Shown here: positions 44,514 to 52,109 of the stretch, in pieces
Position numbering within the stretch: the stretch's first letter is position 1
Layout of the letters: every line of letters starts with the position of its first letter
Source of the DNA: an uncultured Caulobacter sp.
GTDB lineage: Bacteria > Pseudomonadota > Alphaproteobacteria > Caulobacterales > Caulobacteraceae
Length of the DNA: 64,000 nucleotides
Assembly: GCA_913776195.1 (NCBI GenBank)
Contig: CAJYMH010000007.1
Span: 62,001 to 126,000, forward strand
Direction of reading: 5' to 3'
Position numbers and translations under genes: made by a program
Notes under the pieces: generated by a model
What the model was told of the DNA's origin: nothing
Database searches by the model: none
What the model saw: only the letters and a program-made list of their open reading frames with translations

Positions 44514-45719
44514 TCAAGCCATCCAGGCGGTGTCGTTGGAGTAGGCCGCCACCAGGCTGACGTTGAACTGAGCCTCGCTGTCGGCGAGGTCGAAGTAGAA
44601 GTTTTCCAGCGCGTTGGCGTAGATGCCCACGTCCGCCTTGATCGCCTCGGCCAGGACGTAACCGATCAGGCCTGCCTTGGCGGCCAGTTCGGTGTCGCCG
44701 GCGCCGATGCGGCTGGAGGCCAGGGTGTCGAAGTAGCTCTTGCGGCCGACAATGTCGGCGATCGCGGCCTCGACATTGACGCCGGCCGCGGCGGCTTCGC
44801 TGTTGCCGATGATCGTGCCGTAGGCTTTGCGCACAGCCCCTTCGAAGTCGAGGCCGCCGTACTCGTTCTTGAACGAGACCGCGGCTTCACCGAAGAGGCC
44901 GAGGTTGGCGGCGAAGTTGATGTACCGGTTCTCTAGATTGAAGCCTTGATAGTAGGCGTCCGTCAGATCGGTCGGGTTCAGGCTGTCCACTGCGTTGACC
45001 AGGAAATCCAGGCCCGCGACCGTCGGTGTCTTGCCAGTGAAGAACTGATAGCTGGTGATCGCCACGGCGCTGGTGTCGATGGCGAAATCGGTGATCAGGC
45101 GCACGGCCTCCGTCGTCGTCAGGGTTCCTGCGTCCACCCGATTCCAGATCTGGGTCAGGGCGGCCACGTCGCCCGCGGCCTTCGCCGAGCCGGCGTCGAC
45201 GCGGGTGATGTTCTGGTAGGCGACTTCCAGGTCGAGCTGGGTGTTGCTGCCCGGAAGCCAGCCGGTGCCGCCGGAGCCGGAGCCGCCGGGGTTCTCGACG
45301 CCGTTGTTACCGTTGCCATCGACGTCGCCGCTGCCGTTGTCGCCTGTTCCGGAGCCGCCGCCGCCCGTGCCGCCGCCGCCGGTTCCGCCGCCGCCGGTTC
45401 CGCCGCCGCCCGTGCCGCCACCGCCAGTACCGCCACCGCCAGTACCGCCGCCGCCAGTACCGCCGCCGCCGATGTCGATCGTGACGCCGCCACCGACATC
45501 AGGAAGGATGTCGATGTCGATCCCGCCGCCAAGGTCGAGCCCGGGCAGGACGTCCACGCCGAGGAGGGCGTTGCTGGTGTTGGCGTTCACGCCGCCGGCG
45601 AGGCCAGGCAGGATGTTCAGGCCAAGGCTGTTCGTGTTCAGGCCCACGCCGCCGAGGAGGCCGGGCAGGAGGGTCAGCTGGCCAGCTTGGCCCCCAATCA
45701 AACCAGTGTTGTCGGTCAT
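44514..45719 (-). CDS. Surface-type protein with C-terminal RsaA-like LPS-anchor domain (Gly-Thr linker)
   Basis: Protein of 401 residues with three parts. Residues 1-83 contain repeats of the form LPGL-x-GGV (LLPGLLGGVG, NILPGLAGGVN, DVLPGLDLGGG). Residues 84-124 are a linker of seven GGGGT units and one GGGGS, followed by a short Asp/Asn/Gly segment. Residues 160-401 form a helical domain matching, from memory, the N-terminal LPS-binding region of the Caulobacter S-layer protein RsaA: TSYQFFTGKTPTVAGLDFLV, DAYYQGFNLENRYINFAANL and KAGLIGYVL are the clearest blocks. It has no Sec signal peptide, as with type I exported proteins; the route is not shown. The ATG at 45719 has GGAGAG upstream. 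A paralogue lies just upstream. Function is unknown; a surface role is inferred. Confidence 0.82.
   Translation of the reverse strand: MTDNTGLIGGQAGQLTLLPGLLGGVGLNTNSLGLNILPGLAGGVNANTSNALLGVDVLPGLDLGGGIDIDILPDVGGGVTIDIGGGGTGGGGTGGGGTGGGGTGGGGTGGGGTGGGGTGGGGSGTGDNGSGDVDGNGNNGVENPGGSGSGGTGWLPGSNTQLDLEVAYQNITRVDAGSAKAAGDVAALTQIWNRVDAGTLTTTEAVRLITDFAIDTSAVAITSYQFFTGKTPTVAGLDFLVNAVDSLNPTDLTDAYYQGFNLENRYINFAANLGLFGEAAVSFKNEYGGLDFEGAVRKAYGTIIGNSEAAAAGVNVEAAIADIVGRKSYFDTLASSRIGAGDTELAAKAGLIGYVLAEAIKADVGIYANALENFYFDLADSEAQFNVSLVAAYSNDTAWMA
45348..45470. repeat. 15-bp tandem repeats coding for GGGGT units
   Basis: Eight consecutive 15-bp units, read on the minus strand as Gly-Gly-Gly-Gly-Thr (last one Ser), make up the linker of the first surface protein. 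Copies differ slightly at third positions (GT(A/T/G) and GC(C/A) variants), which shows they are not freshly duplicated but could still change in number. Confidence 0.85.
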
Positions 45720-45862
45720 TGAGCTCTCTCCAAATGTCCCCCACTCCCTATACAAATACGAGAGTGATTTGGTTCCACGACCGCTATGGTTGAGCTTTTA
45801 CCTTTAGAAGTTGCGAACGAGGCTTGAAGTAACGCAACGCGTGCAACCGCCTAGGGTTGAGG

Positions 45863-45889
45863 GCCTGCCGCGAATAAACCGCGACAGGC
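45863..45889 (-). other. Stem-loop after the second surface-protein gene
   Basis: GCCTGCCGCG and CGCGACAGGC pair over 10 bp with one mismatch around AATAAAC, 11 bases past the stop at 45900. No T tract follows on the minus strand, so it is only a possible terminator; the next gene's promoter is expected just beyond. Confidence 0.5.
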
Positions 45890-45899
45890 CTCAAGTTCG

Positions 45900-47264
45900 T
45901 CACGCCATCCAGGCGCTGTCGTCGTTGTAGGCGGCCACCAGCCCGACCTTGAACTGCGCCTGGCCGTCGGACAGGTCGTAGTAGAAGTTTTCGAGCGAGT
46001 TGGCGTACTTGCCCACGTCAGCCTTCACCGCCTCGGCCAGGATGTAGCCGACCAGCGCGGCCTTGGAGGCCAGATCAATGTTGGTGTTGTTGATCCGCGT
46101 CGTCGCCAGCTCGTCGAAGTAGGCCTTTCGCCCGACGATGTTGGCGATGGCCGCGTCGGTGTCGACGCCAAGCGCCCGAGCTTCCTGGATGCCGATCACC
46201 TGATCGTAGATGCTCCGCGCCGCCTGGGCGAAGGTCATGTCCCCGTAGGTCATGCCGAACGACTTGGCGCTTTCACCCGAGAGACCCAGAGCCGCCGCGA
46301 AGTTGATGTAGCGGTTCTCGAGGTTGAAGTTCGCGTAGTAGGCGTCCGTCAGGTCGAACGGGTTCAACTCGTCACCGGTGTTGACCAGGTAGTCCAGGCC
46401 CTTGGCCGAGGGGATCTGGCCGGTGAAGAACTGGTAGGTCAGGACGGCGACCGACGTGGTGGCGTCGGCGAAGTCGATGATCCGGTCCACGGCCTGCTGG
46501 GTGGTCATCGTCCCTGCGGTGACGGCGGCCTTGAACTGATTGACCTGCAGGACCTGGGCGACCGGTGCCTTGGCGGAGGTTGGATCGAGCCGGGTGACGT
46601 TCTGATACGCCGTCATCAGGTCCAGGTTGATGTTTGGCGAGGCGGGGGTCCATCCGTCGTTGCCGATGCCGGCGCCGTCGTCATTGTTGTCGCCGTTGTC
46701 ACCGTTGGTGGGGTCGTCGTCATCATCGTCCCCGCCTGGATCAGTGGGATCATCGGGATCGTCGATGTCATCGGGGATCAGCGGAACGTTGACGCCGAGA
46801 TCAAGGTCGATGCCGTCGTTCAGATCGACGCCCAGGTCCACGCCGAGCAGTCCAGGCAGGATGTCGATCCCGACCGTGCCGTCGTCCAGATCCACGCCGA
46901 CGCCGCCGGCCAGACCGGGAAGGATGTTGATGCCGACGCCGCTGCGGGTATCGACTCCGATCAGGTCGCTCAGATCAATTCCGCCGCCGGCTAGGCGGGG
47001 AAGAATGCCGCCAAGACCCGGCAGGACGCCGCCGGACCCGCCGCCGCCGAGGACTGGCAGAACATTTTCCAGGTCAGGCAGGATTGAACCCTGACCGCCG
47101 TCGGCGCCCGGCAGGACGCTCACGTCCGCCAGTCTCCCGCCCCCCAGCGTCACATCAACGCCGCCGGCAAGTTGGGGAAGGACCTCCACGGTGAGCGAAC
47201 CGCCCTGACCGTTGGTCCCGCTGGTTCCGCCGATATTGATCAGACCGAGAAGTGAAAAGGCCAT
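45900..47264 (-). CDS. Surface-type protein with C-terminal RsaA-like LPS-anchor domain (acidic linker)
   Basis: Paralogue of the neighbouring gene, 454 residues. Residues 25-160 hold about eight LPGL-like repeats (EVLPQLAGGVDV, ILPGLAGGVGVDLDDG, IDILPGLLGVDLG). Residues 164-204 are an Asp/Asn/Gly/Pro linker with a run of six Asp, which could bind calcium. Residues 211-454 are the RsaA-like domain (LTYQFFTGQIPSAKGLDYLV, DAYYANFNLENRYINFAAAL, YFDELATTRINN), more than half identical by eye to the other copy, including the last residues SAWMA. No signal peptide is seen. An AAGGGA ribosome binding site precedes the ATG at 47264. The gene is directly downstream of ctrA, beyond the ctrA terminator. 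Its function is unknown; LPS attachment is inferred from the domain. Confidence 0.82.
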   Translation of the reverse strand: MAFSLLGLINIGGTSGTNGQGGSLTVEVLPQLAGGVDVTLGGGRLADVSVLPGADGGQGSILPDLENVLPVLGGGGSGGVLPGLGGILPRLAGGGIDLSDLIGVDTRSGVGINILPGLAGGVGVDLDDGTVGIDILPGLLGVDLGVDLNDGIDLDLGVNVPLIPDDIDDPDDPTDPGGDDDDDDPTNGDNGDNNDDGAGIGNDGWTPASPNINLDLMTAYQNVTRLDPTSAKAPVAQVLQVNQFKAAVTAGTMTTQQAVDRIIDFADATTSVAVLTYQFFTGQIPSAKGLDYLVNTGDELNPFDLTDAYYANFNLENRYINFAAALGLSGESAKSFGMTYGDMTFAQAARSIYDQVIGIQEARALGVDTDAAIANIVGRKAYFDELATTRINNTNIDLASKAALVGYILAEAVKADVGKYANSLENFYYDLSDGQAQFKVGLVAAYNDDSAWMA

Positions 47265-47325
47265 GGTTTTGCTCCCTTACAGCCATGGCTGAAAGCACAA
47301 CCCGGAAGCGCGATTGTTGCTCAAT

Positions 47326-47359
47326 GAGTCAGCCATGAGTTGAGTCAACTGGGTGTTAA
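47326..47359 (-). promoter_or_regulatory. GANTC pair and CtrA-like box upstream of the second surface-protein gene
   Basis: Two GAGTC sites (GANTC, the CcrM methylation target in Caulobacter) lie at 47326-47330 and 47342-47346. Overlapping the second is TCAA-N7-TTAA at 47345-47359, close to the TTAA-N7-TTAA CtrA consensus. They sit 60-95 bases before the start codon at 47264. Confidence 0.5.
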
Positions 47360-47385
47360 CCAATGCATTGAGGCGCAAAGCAAAA

Positions 47386-47410
47386 CGCCCGCCGGCTGAG
47401 CCGACGGGCG
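47386..47410 (-). terminator. Terminator of ctrA
   Basis: CGCCCGCCGGC and GCCGACGGGCG form an 11-bp stem with one mismatch around TGA. On the minus strand it follows the ctrA stop (47442) by 31 bases and is followed by TTTTGCTTT, so it is a Rho-independent terminator separating ctrA from the surface-protein genes. Confidence 0.9.
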
Positions 47411-47441
47411 CTTGCGAAGTCTTGTTCGGCTTGAAGGGGCT

Positions 47442-48137
47442 TTAGGCCGCCTGCATGCCTTCCTGCGGGTCGCGCAGCACGTAGCCGCGGCCCCAGACGG
47501 TTTCGATGTGGTGCTTGCCCTGGGCCGAAGCCGCCAACTTCTTGCGAAGCTTGCAGATGAAGACGTCGATGATCTTCAGTTCCGGCTCGTCCATGCCGCC
47601 GTACAGGTGGTTCAGGAACATCTCCTTGGTCAGGGTCGTGCCCTTACGCAGGGAGAGCAGCTCCAGCATCTGATATTCCTTGCCGGTCAGATGCACGCGG
47701 ATGCCGTTCACTTCGACGGTCTTGGCGTCGAGGTTCACCGTAATGTCGCCGGTCCTGATCACCGACTGGGCGTGGCCCTTCGAGCGGCGGACCACGGCGT
47801 GGATGCGGGCGATCAGCTCGTCCTTGTGGAACGGCTTGGTCAGGTAGTCGTCGGCGCCGCCGCCCAGGGTTTTCACCTTGGTGTCGATCTCGGCCGTGCC
47901 CGACAGGATCATGATCGGCGTATTGATCTTCGCGACCCGCAGGGTGCGCAGAACGTCCATGCCGCTCATGTCCGGGAGGGACAGGTCGAGCAGGATCAGG
48001 TCGTAGTCGTAGATCTTGCCCAGATCGACGCCTTCTTCCCCCAGATCCGTCGTGTAGACGTTGAAGCCTTCTGACTTCAGCATCAGCTCGATGGTCTGCG
48101 CAGTGGCGCTGTCATCTTCGATCAACAGTACGCGCAT
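47442..48137 (-). CDS. ctrA: Cell-cycle master response regulator CtrA
   Basis: OmpR-type response regulator of 231 residues, the same length as Caulobacter CtrA and nearly identical to it through most of the chain as I remember it. The receiver domain has the phosphorylated aspartate D51 ([11 protein letters not shown]). The winged-helix domain includes [21 protein letters not shown] and [17 protein letters not shown]. The C terminus ends in Ala-Ala, the signal for ClpXP degradation in Caulobacter. In that organism CtrA silences the origin and activates flagellar, division and methyltransferase genes; this should hold here, as the flagellar cluster and sciP are adjacent. Confidence 0.98.
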   Translation of the reverse strand: MRVLLIEDDSATAQTIELMLKSEGFNVYTTDLGEEGVDLGKIYDYDLILLDLSLPDMSGMDVLRTLRVAKINTPIMILSGTAEIDTKVKTLGGGADDYLTKPFHKDELIARIHAVVRRSKGHAQSVIRTGDITVNLDAKTVEVNGIRVHLTGKEYQMLELLSLRKGTTLTKEMFLNHLYGGMDEPELKIIDVFICKLRKKLAASAQGKHHIETVWGRGYVLRDPQEGMQAA

Positions 48138-48229
48138 CAGCCCCTCACAGCCCCCAAAGACGGCTAGAATTTCCAAAGGGTCGGCAAAGCTCGACCCCGC
48201 TCTCGCCGACACATTGTGGGCGAGAGAAT

Positions 48230-48243
48230 TTAAGATCGGTTAA
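48230..48243 (-). promoter_or_regulatory. Paired TTAA half-sites (N6) upstream of ctrA
   Basis: TTAA-GATCGG-TTAA lies 93 bases before the ctrA start codon. Half-sites match those of CtrA, but the spacing is six rather than the seven usually given. In Caulobacter ctrA regulates its own promoters, so autoregulation is plausible. Confidence 0.5.
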
Positions 48244-48263
48244 TGGTGAATGACCCTTCGGGA

Positions 48264-48288
48264 GAATCGTTAAGCTGATTTGCGAATC
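48264..48288. promoter_or_regulatory. GANTC methylation sites upstream of ctrA
   Basis: GAATC occurs at 48264-48268 and 48284-48288, with a third GANTC (GATTC) at 48332-48336. In Caulobacter a GANTC in the ctrA P1 promoter couples ctrA transcription to replication through CcrM methylation; the same could apply here. Confidence 0.5.
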
Positions 48289-48369
48289 GTGAGCAAGCGT
48301 CGCCGGGACTCCGATCGCAATTTTTGTCACCGATTCTTTTGCGACCCCGAAGTCCAAGCACAGCAAGGC

Positions 48370-49143
48370 TTAGAGGGCGATCCAGCCCGCCGCCCGCAGC
48401 TTCGCCACACTGGCCCGGGAGACGGGCGCTTCGACCCCGTTGGCGAGCTCCAAGCGCAGGTTTCGGCCGTCTTCAATAACCCTAACGACGGCGTGTCGGG
48501 CCACCCACCAGGAGCGGTGGACCTGCATTCCCTCCAGCCCGCCGAGCTCGCTCATGGCCTGGCCCAGCGACAGCAGGACGAGGTCCGAGCCCTGGGTGGT
48601 GTGCATGCGCACGTAGTGATCCTCCATCTGCAGGCAGAGAAGATCGCGCCCAAGGCGGGGCGGCAGGCGGCGCAGGAAGGCCGGTTCGGATGGTGTCGCG
48701 GCGGGCGCGCTGGGGATCGGATCTGCGACGCGAAGCCGCAGGAGAGCGTAGGCCGTAACGTAGACTAGGCCGATCAACAGCGATTGAGCGTACCACTCGG
48801 CCCAGCTGATGCCGGCGATCGCCGGCCACAGGGCGATCGCGGCGGCGCGGACGATGGCGCACAGCGGCGCGGTGGCGACCGCCACCACCGCAGGTATCCA
48901 GGCCCAGAACGGAATGCGCGCCCGCATCATCCGCGGCGTCAGCCAGCGCAGGAGCAGGCCGAAAGATATTCCGCTGAGCAGGAAGCTGCCGGCCCAGTAG
49001 GCGATCCGCACAGGGATCACGTCGTTGAAGTAGCTGCCGAAGGGCCCGATCAGCCCCATGATCGCGCCCACGCCCGCACAGACGGCCAGGTCGATCGCCC
49101 AGGCGCGCGGGGTGTTCAGGCTGCGGAGCGGGTGCGACGCCAT
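48370..49143 (-). CDS. Membrane-bound LytTR-family transcriptional regulator
   Basis: Protein of 257 residues with about four membrane spans in the first 150 residues (VCAGVGAIMGLIGPF and further hydrophobic blocks) and a C-terminal LytTR DNA-binding domain from about residue 165 (LLCLQMEDHYVRMHT, MQVHRSWWVARHAVVRVIEDGRNLRLELANG). No receiver or sensor domain is present, so membrane signals may act directly. The ATG at 49143 has GAGGG just upstream. It is divergent from a secreted hydrolase gene, and the 139-bp spacer contains a 34-bp dyad, so the two are likely a regulator-target pair. Confidence 0.88.
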   Translation of the reverse strand: MASHPLRSLNTPRAWAIDLAVCAGVGAIMGLIGPFGSYFNDVIPVRIAYWAGSFLLSGISFGLLLRWLTPRMMRARIPFWAWIPAVVAVATAPLCAIVRAAAIALWPAIAGISWAEWYAQSLLIGLVYVTAYALLRLRVADPIPSAPAATPSEPAFLRRLPPRLGRDLLCLQMEDHYVRMHTTQGSDLVLLSLGQAMSELGGLEGMQVHRSWWVARHAVVRVIEDGRNLRLELANGVEAPVSRASVAKLRAAGWIAL

Positions 49144-49182
49144 GATCCCTCTATAGCCCGGCTTGCCGTGGTGGAAACCCGC

Positions 49183-49216
49183 TCGCCGAACAGCGAACCC
49201 GTTCGCCCATTGGCGA
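49183..49216. promoter_or_regulatory. 34-bp symmetrical operator candidate
   Basis: TCGCC-N5-GCGAAC-CC-GTTCGC-N5-GGCGA is perfectly symmetrical: both inner and outer arms pair and both spacers are five bases. It is centred between the divergent LytTR and hydrolase genes, 40 and 67 bases from their start codons. Confidence 0.6.
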
Positions 49217-49282
49217 AGGCGTGGTGGCGGGCTCGCCGTCAAAGCGTCAGCAAGGGGCGACGCAAACGCTGAAAGGAGCGCC

Positions 49283-50284
49283 ATGTCCGTCGCCAAGTCC
49301 AAGGGTCTCGCCGCCGCCGCCGCCCTGGCCGGAGCCCTGATGTTCGCCGCCCCAGCCCTCGCCGGGGTCGGGTTTCAGAAGCTCAGCATTCCCGATCCGC
49401 GGGGCGGCGAGATCGAGGTGGGCGTCTGGTACCCCGCCGACGCGCCGATGCGGACGATCCCCCTGGGCCTCAACAGCATGCAGGTCGCGCTTGGCGCGCC
49501 GATGAAGGGCGAGGCACTGCCGCTGGTGGTCATGTCGCACGGCAACGGCGGCTTCTTCGGGGGGCATTCCGACACCGCTTCCGCCCTGGCCGAGGCGGGG
49601 TTCGTGACGGCGGCCCTGACCCACACGGGGGATAACTACGCCGATCAGAGCCGCGCCACGGAGATGGCGAACCGGCCCCGGCAGGTCAGCGTCCTGATCG
49701 ACTACATGCTCGAGGAGTGGCGGCTGCATGACCGGCTGGCCCCTCGGAAGGTGGGGGCCTTCGGTTTCTCCTCGGGCGGCTTCACGATCACCGCCGCCAT
49801 CGGCGGGGTTCCGGTGGTGGAGAAGATCGCCGAGCATTGCCGCCAGCGGCCGCAGTTCTTCGACTGCCAACTGATCGGCCGCCGGCCCACCGATCCGACC
49901 CTATGGGCGGGCTGGAAGCGCGATGAGCGGATCAAGGCCGCGGTGATCGCCGAGCCGGCCCTGGGCTTCACCTTCACCGCCGAGAGCCTGGGATCTGTTA
50001 AAATACCCGTGCAGCTCTGGCGTGCCGAGTTCGACAAAATCCTCCCCGAGCCGTTCTACGTCCAGCCGGTCCGCGAGAAGCTGGGAACGCCGCCGGAATA
50101 TCATCTGGTGAAGAACGCCGATCACTTCGACTTCCTCCAGCCTTGCAGCGACGAGGCGATCCGGCGCAGCCCTGACATCTGCCTCCCCGCGCCGGGCTTC
50201 GACCGCGAGGCGTTCCACAAGGATTTCAACCGCGAGGTGGTCCGCTTCTTCCGAGAAAATTTGGGCGTCGTTAACCGGCCTTAA
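49283..50284 (+). CDS. Secreted alpha/beta hydrolase (PAF-acetylhydrolase/dienelactone hydrolase-like)
   Basis: Exported hydrolase of 333 residues. A signal peptide (LAAAAALAGALMFAAPALAG) precedes an alpha/beta-hydrolase fold: IEVGVWYPADAP, the oxyanion-hole MSHGNGG at 84-90, the nucleophile elbow GFSSGG with Ser164, and a likely catalytic His in KNADHFDF near residue 280. The shape of the opening beta-hairpin resembles platelet-activating-factor acetylhydrolases. The ester substrate is unknown. The ATG at 49283 has AAAGGAG upstream. Its stop overlaps a TTAA half-site pair that probably belongs to fliI. Confidence 0.85.
   Translation: MSVAKSKGLAAAAALAGALMFAAPALAGVGFQKLSIPDPRGGEIEVGVWYPADAPMRTIPLGLNSMQVALGAPMKGEALPLVVMSHGNGGFFGGHSDTASALAEAGFVTAALTHTGDNYADQSRATEMANRPRQVSVLIDYMLEEWRLHDRLAPRKVGAFGFSSGGFTITAAIGGVPVVEKIAEHCRQRPQFFDCQLIGRRPTDPTLWAGWKRDERIKAAVIAEPALGFTFTAESLGSVKIPVQLWRAEFDKILPEPFYVQPVREKLGTPPEYHLVKNADHFDFLQPCSDEAIRRSPDICLPAPGFDREAFHKDFNREVVRFFRENLGVVNRP
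50271..50284 (+). promoter_or_regulatory. Paired TTAA half-sites (N6) upstream of fliI
   Basis: TTAA-CCGGCC-TTAA lies 69 bases before the fliI start and overlaps the stop codon of the hydrolase gene. An 8-bp direct repeat TTAACGAG starts at 50281 and 50305. The half-sites match CtrA binding sequences apart from spacing, as expected for an early flagellar gene. Confidence 0.5.
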
Positions 50285-50352
50285 CGAGACGTTTTCACTC
50301 ATGGTTAACGAGCTTGTCTGCATGGTCGCCCCTCAAGTGCTGAGGGGCCGCT

Positions 50353-51684
50353 TTGCAGAACCTGATCGCCGCCGTTGAGCGCATCGATCCCCTGACCGTA
50401 TTCGGTCGCGTCGCGGGGGTGAACGGGCTGCTGATCGAGGCCCGCGGCGGGCTGACCCGCCTGTCCGTGGGGGCTCGGGTGGAGATCGAACGCTTCGGCC
50501 AGCGCCCCCTTCCGGCGGAGGTCGTCGGCTTCCGCGAGACGCGCGCCCTGCTGATGCCGTTCGGTCCGGTGGAGGGCGTGGCGCCCGGAGCCGAGATCAA
50601 GATCCGTCCCGAGGGCGCGGTGGTCCGCCCGACCGCCGCTTGGCTGGGCCGCATCGTCGACGCCTTCGGCGAGCCCATCGACGGGCTGGGTCCGCTGCCC
50701 CAGGGCGAAGCGGCCTATCCGCTGAAGGCCGCGCCGCCGTCCGCCCACGCCCGTGGACGGGTGGGCGAGCGGCTGGACCTGGGCGTCCGGTCGATGAACG
50801 TCTTCACCACCACCTGCCGGGGGCAGCGCCTGGGCATCTTCGCCGGTTCGGGCGTGGGCAAGTCGGTGCTGCTGTCGATGCTGGCGCGGCAGGCGACCTG
50901 CGATGCGGTGGTGGTGGGGCTGATCGGCGAACGCGGCCGCGAAGTGCGCGAGTTCATCGAGGAGACCTTGGGCGAGGAAGGCCTGCGCCGCGCCATCGTG
51001 GTGGTGGCGACTTCGGACGAGCCGGCGCTGAAGCGCCGCCAAGCCGCCTACATGACCCTGGCCCTGGCTGAGTTCCTGCGCGACCAGGACATGGAGGTCC
51101 TGTGCCTTATGGACTCGGTGACCCGCTTCGCAATGGCCCAGCGGGAGATCGGCCTGGCCGCCGGTGAGCCGCCGACCACCAAGGGCTACACCCCGACCGT
51201 CTTCACCGAGCTGCCCAAGCTGCTGGAGCGTGCGGGACCTGGGCCGATTCGTCCTGACGGCACCACGGCGGGGCCGATCACGGCGCTGTTCACAGTGCTG
51301 GTGGACGGCGACGACCACAATGAGCCCATCGCCGACGCCACACGAGGCATCCTGGACGGCCACATCGTCATGGAACGGGCCATCGCCGAGCGTGGCCGTT
51401 TCCCGGCGATCAATGTGCTGAAGTCGATCAGCCGAACCATGCCGGGCTGCCAGTTCCCCGAAGAGCGGGATGTTGTGAAGGGCGCGCGCCAGGTGATGGC
51501 CGCCTATTCGAACATGGAGGAGCTGATCCGCATCGGCGCCTATCGCGCCGGCTCGGATCCTCAGATCGACCGGGCCATCGTTCTAAACCCGGCCATCGAG
51601 GAGTTCCTGTCCCAGGACAAGGACGAGGCGACGAGCCTTGACGACTCCTTCCACCAGCTTTCCAGCATTTTGAACGCGGCGTGA
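50353..51684 (+). CDS. fliI: Flagellar export ATPase FliI
   Basis: Hexameric ATPase of the flagellar type III export machine, 443 residues. Walker A is GSGVGKSV (residues 166-172) and the Walker B region [20 protein letters not shown] follows, both as in the F1-beta/FliI family. The opening ([22 protein letters not shown]) matches Caulobacter FliI as I remember it. The start codon is TTG at 50353, with GAGGGG upstream; no ATG fits. It overlaps nothing and is followed four bases later by fliJ. Confidence 0.95.
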   Translation: MQNLIAAVERIDPLTVFGRVAGVNGLLIEARGGLTRLSVGARVEIERFGQRPLPAEVVGFRETRALLMPFGPVEGVAPGAEIKIRPEGAVVRPTAAWLGRIVDAFGEPIDGLGPLPQGEAAYPLKAAPPSAHARGRVGERLDLGVRSMNVFTTTCRGQRLGIFAGSGVGKSVLLSMLARQATCDAVVVGLIGERGREVREFIEETLGEEGLRRAIVVVATSDEPALKRRQAAYMTLALAEFLRDQDMEVLCLMDSVTRFAMAQREIGLAAGEPPTTKGYTPTVFTELPKLLERAGPGPIRPDGTTAGPITALFTVLVDGDDHNEPIADATRGILDGHIVMERAIAERGRFPAINVLKSISRTMPGCQFPEERDVVKGARQVMAAYSNMEELIRIGAYRAGSDPQIDRAIVLNPAIEEFLSQDKDEATSLDDSFHQLSSILNAA

Positions 51685-51688
51685 TCTG

Positions 51689-52102
51689 ATGACCAAGTGG
51701 GCCGCTTCTCTTATCCGCATCGCCAACTATGAGGTCGAGACGCTGCAGAAGCGTCTGGGCGAAATCGCCGCGCGCCGTCAGGACGCCGAAATCCGCCTGG
51801 CCATGCTTGACGCCGAGGGCGAGGCTGAGATGCTGCGCGCGCAGTCGGACGCCAACGCCGGCTGGTACATGGTCGGCTACACGCAGGGTCTGACGGTGCG
51901 CAAGGCGCAGATCCAGACCCAGATCGACGCGATCAAGGTTGAGGAGTCCGGCGCGCGTGACGCCCTGTCCCGCGCGTTCGAAGAGCTCAAGAAGTACGAG
52001 CAGGTGGCGGAGAACGCCAAGGTCGCGCGTCAGAAGAAGAACGACGCGATCGAAACCGCCCAGATGGACGAGATGGGTCTGAGGAAGAGCGGGACGCGGT
52101 AG
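51689..52102 (+). CDS. fliJ: Flagellar export protein FliJ
   Basis: Protein of 137 residues, almost wholly alpha-helical with heptad-like Leu/Ile/Ala spacing, as expected of the FliJ coiled coil that sits in the centre of the FliI ring and promotes export. Sequence segments such as LIRIANYEVETLQKRLGEIAARRQDAE are typical. It follows fliI by four bases, so the two genes are co-translated. Convergent with the DUF4282 gene, with seven bases between stops. Assignment relies mostly on position and structure since FliJ proteins diverge rapidly. Confidence 0.92.
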   Translation: MTKWAASLIRIANYEVETLQKRLGEIAARRQDAEIRLAMLDAEGEAEMLRAQSDANAGWYMVGYTQGLTVRKAQIQTQIDAIKVEESGARDALSRAFEELKKYEQVAENAKVARQKKNDAIETAQMDEMGLRKSGTR

Positions 52103-52109
52103 TCCGCCC

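Noticed and set aside
45336..45360. RTX calcium-binding nonapeptides in the surface protein linker
   Set aside because: The Gly/Asp/Asn segment GTGDNGSGDVDGNGNN recalls RTX repeats but lacks the GGxGxDxUx periodicity.
45348..45470. Regular 15-bp repeats that might be taken for a CRISPR array
   Set aside because: There are no spacers; the repeats are contiguous and in frame, coding for GGGGT units of a protein linker.
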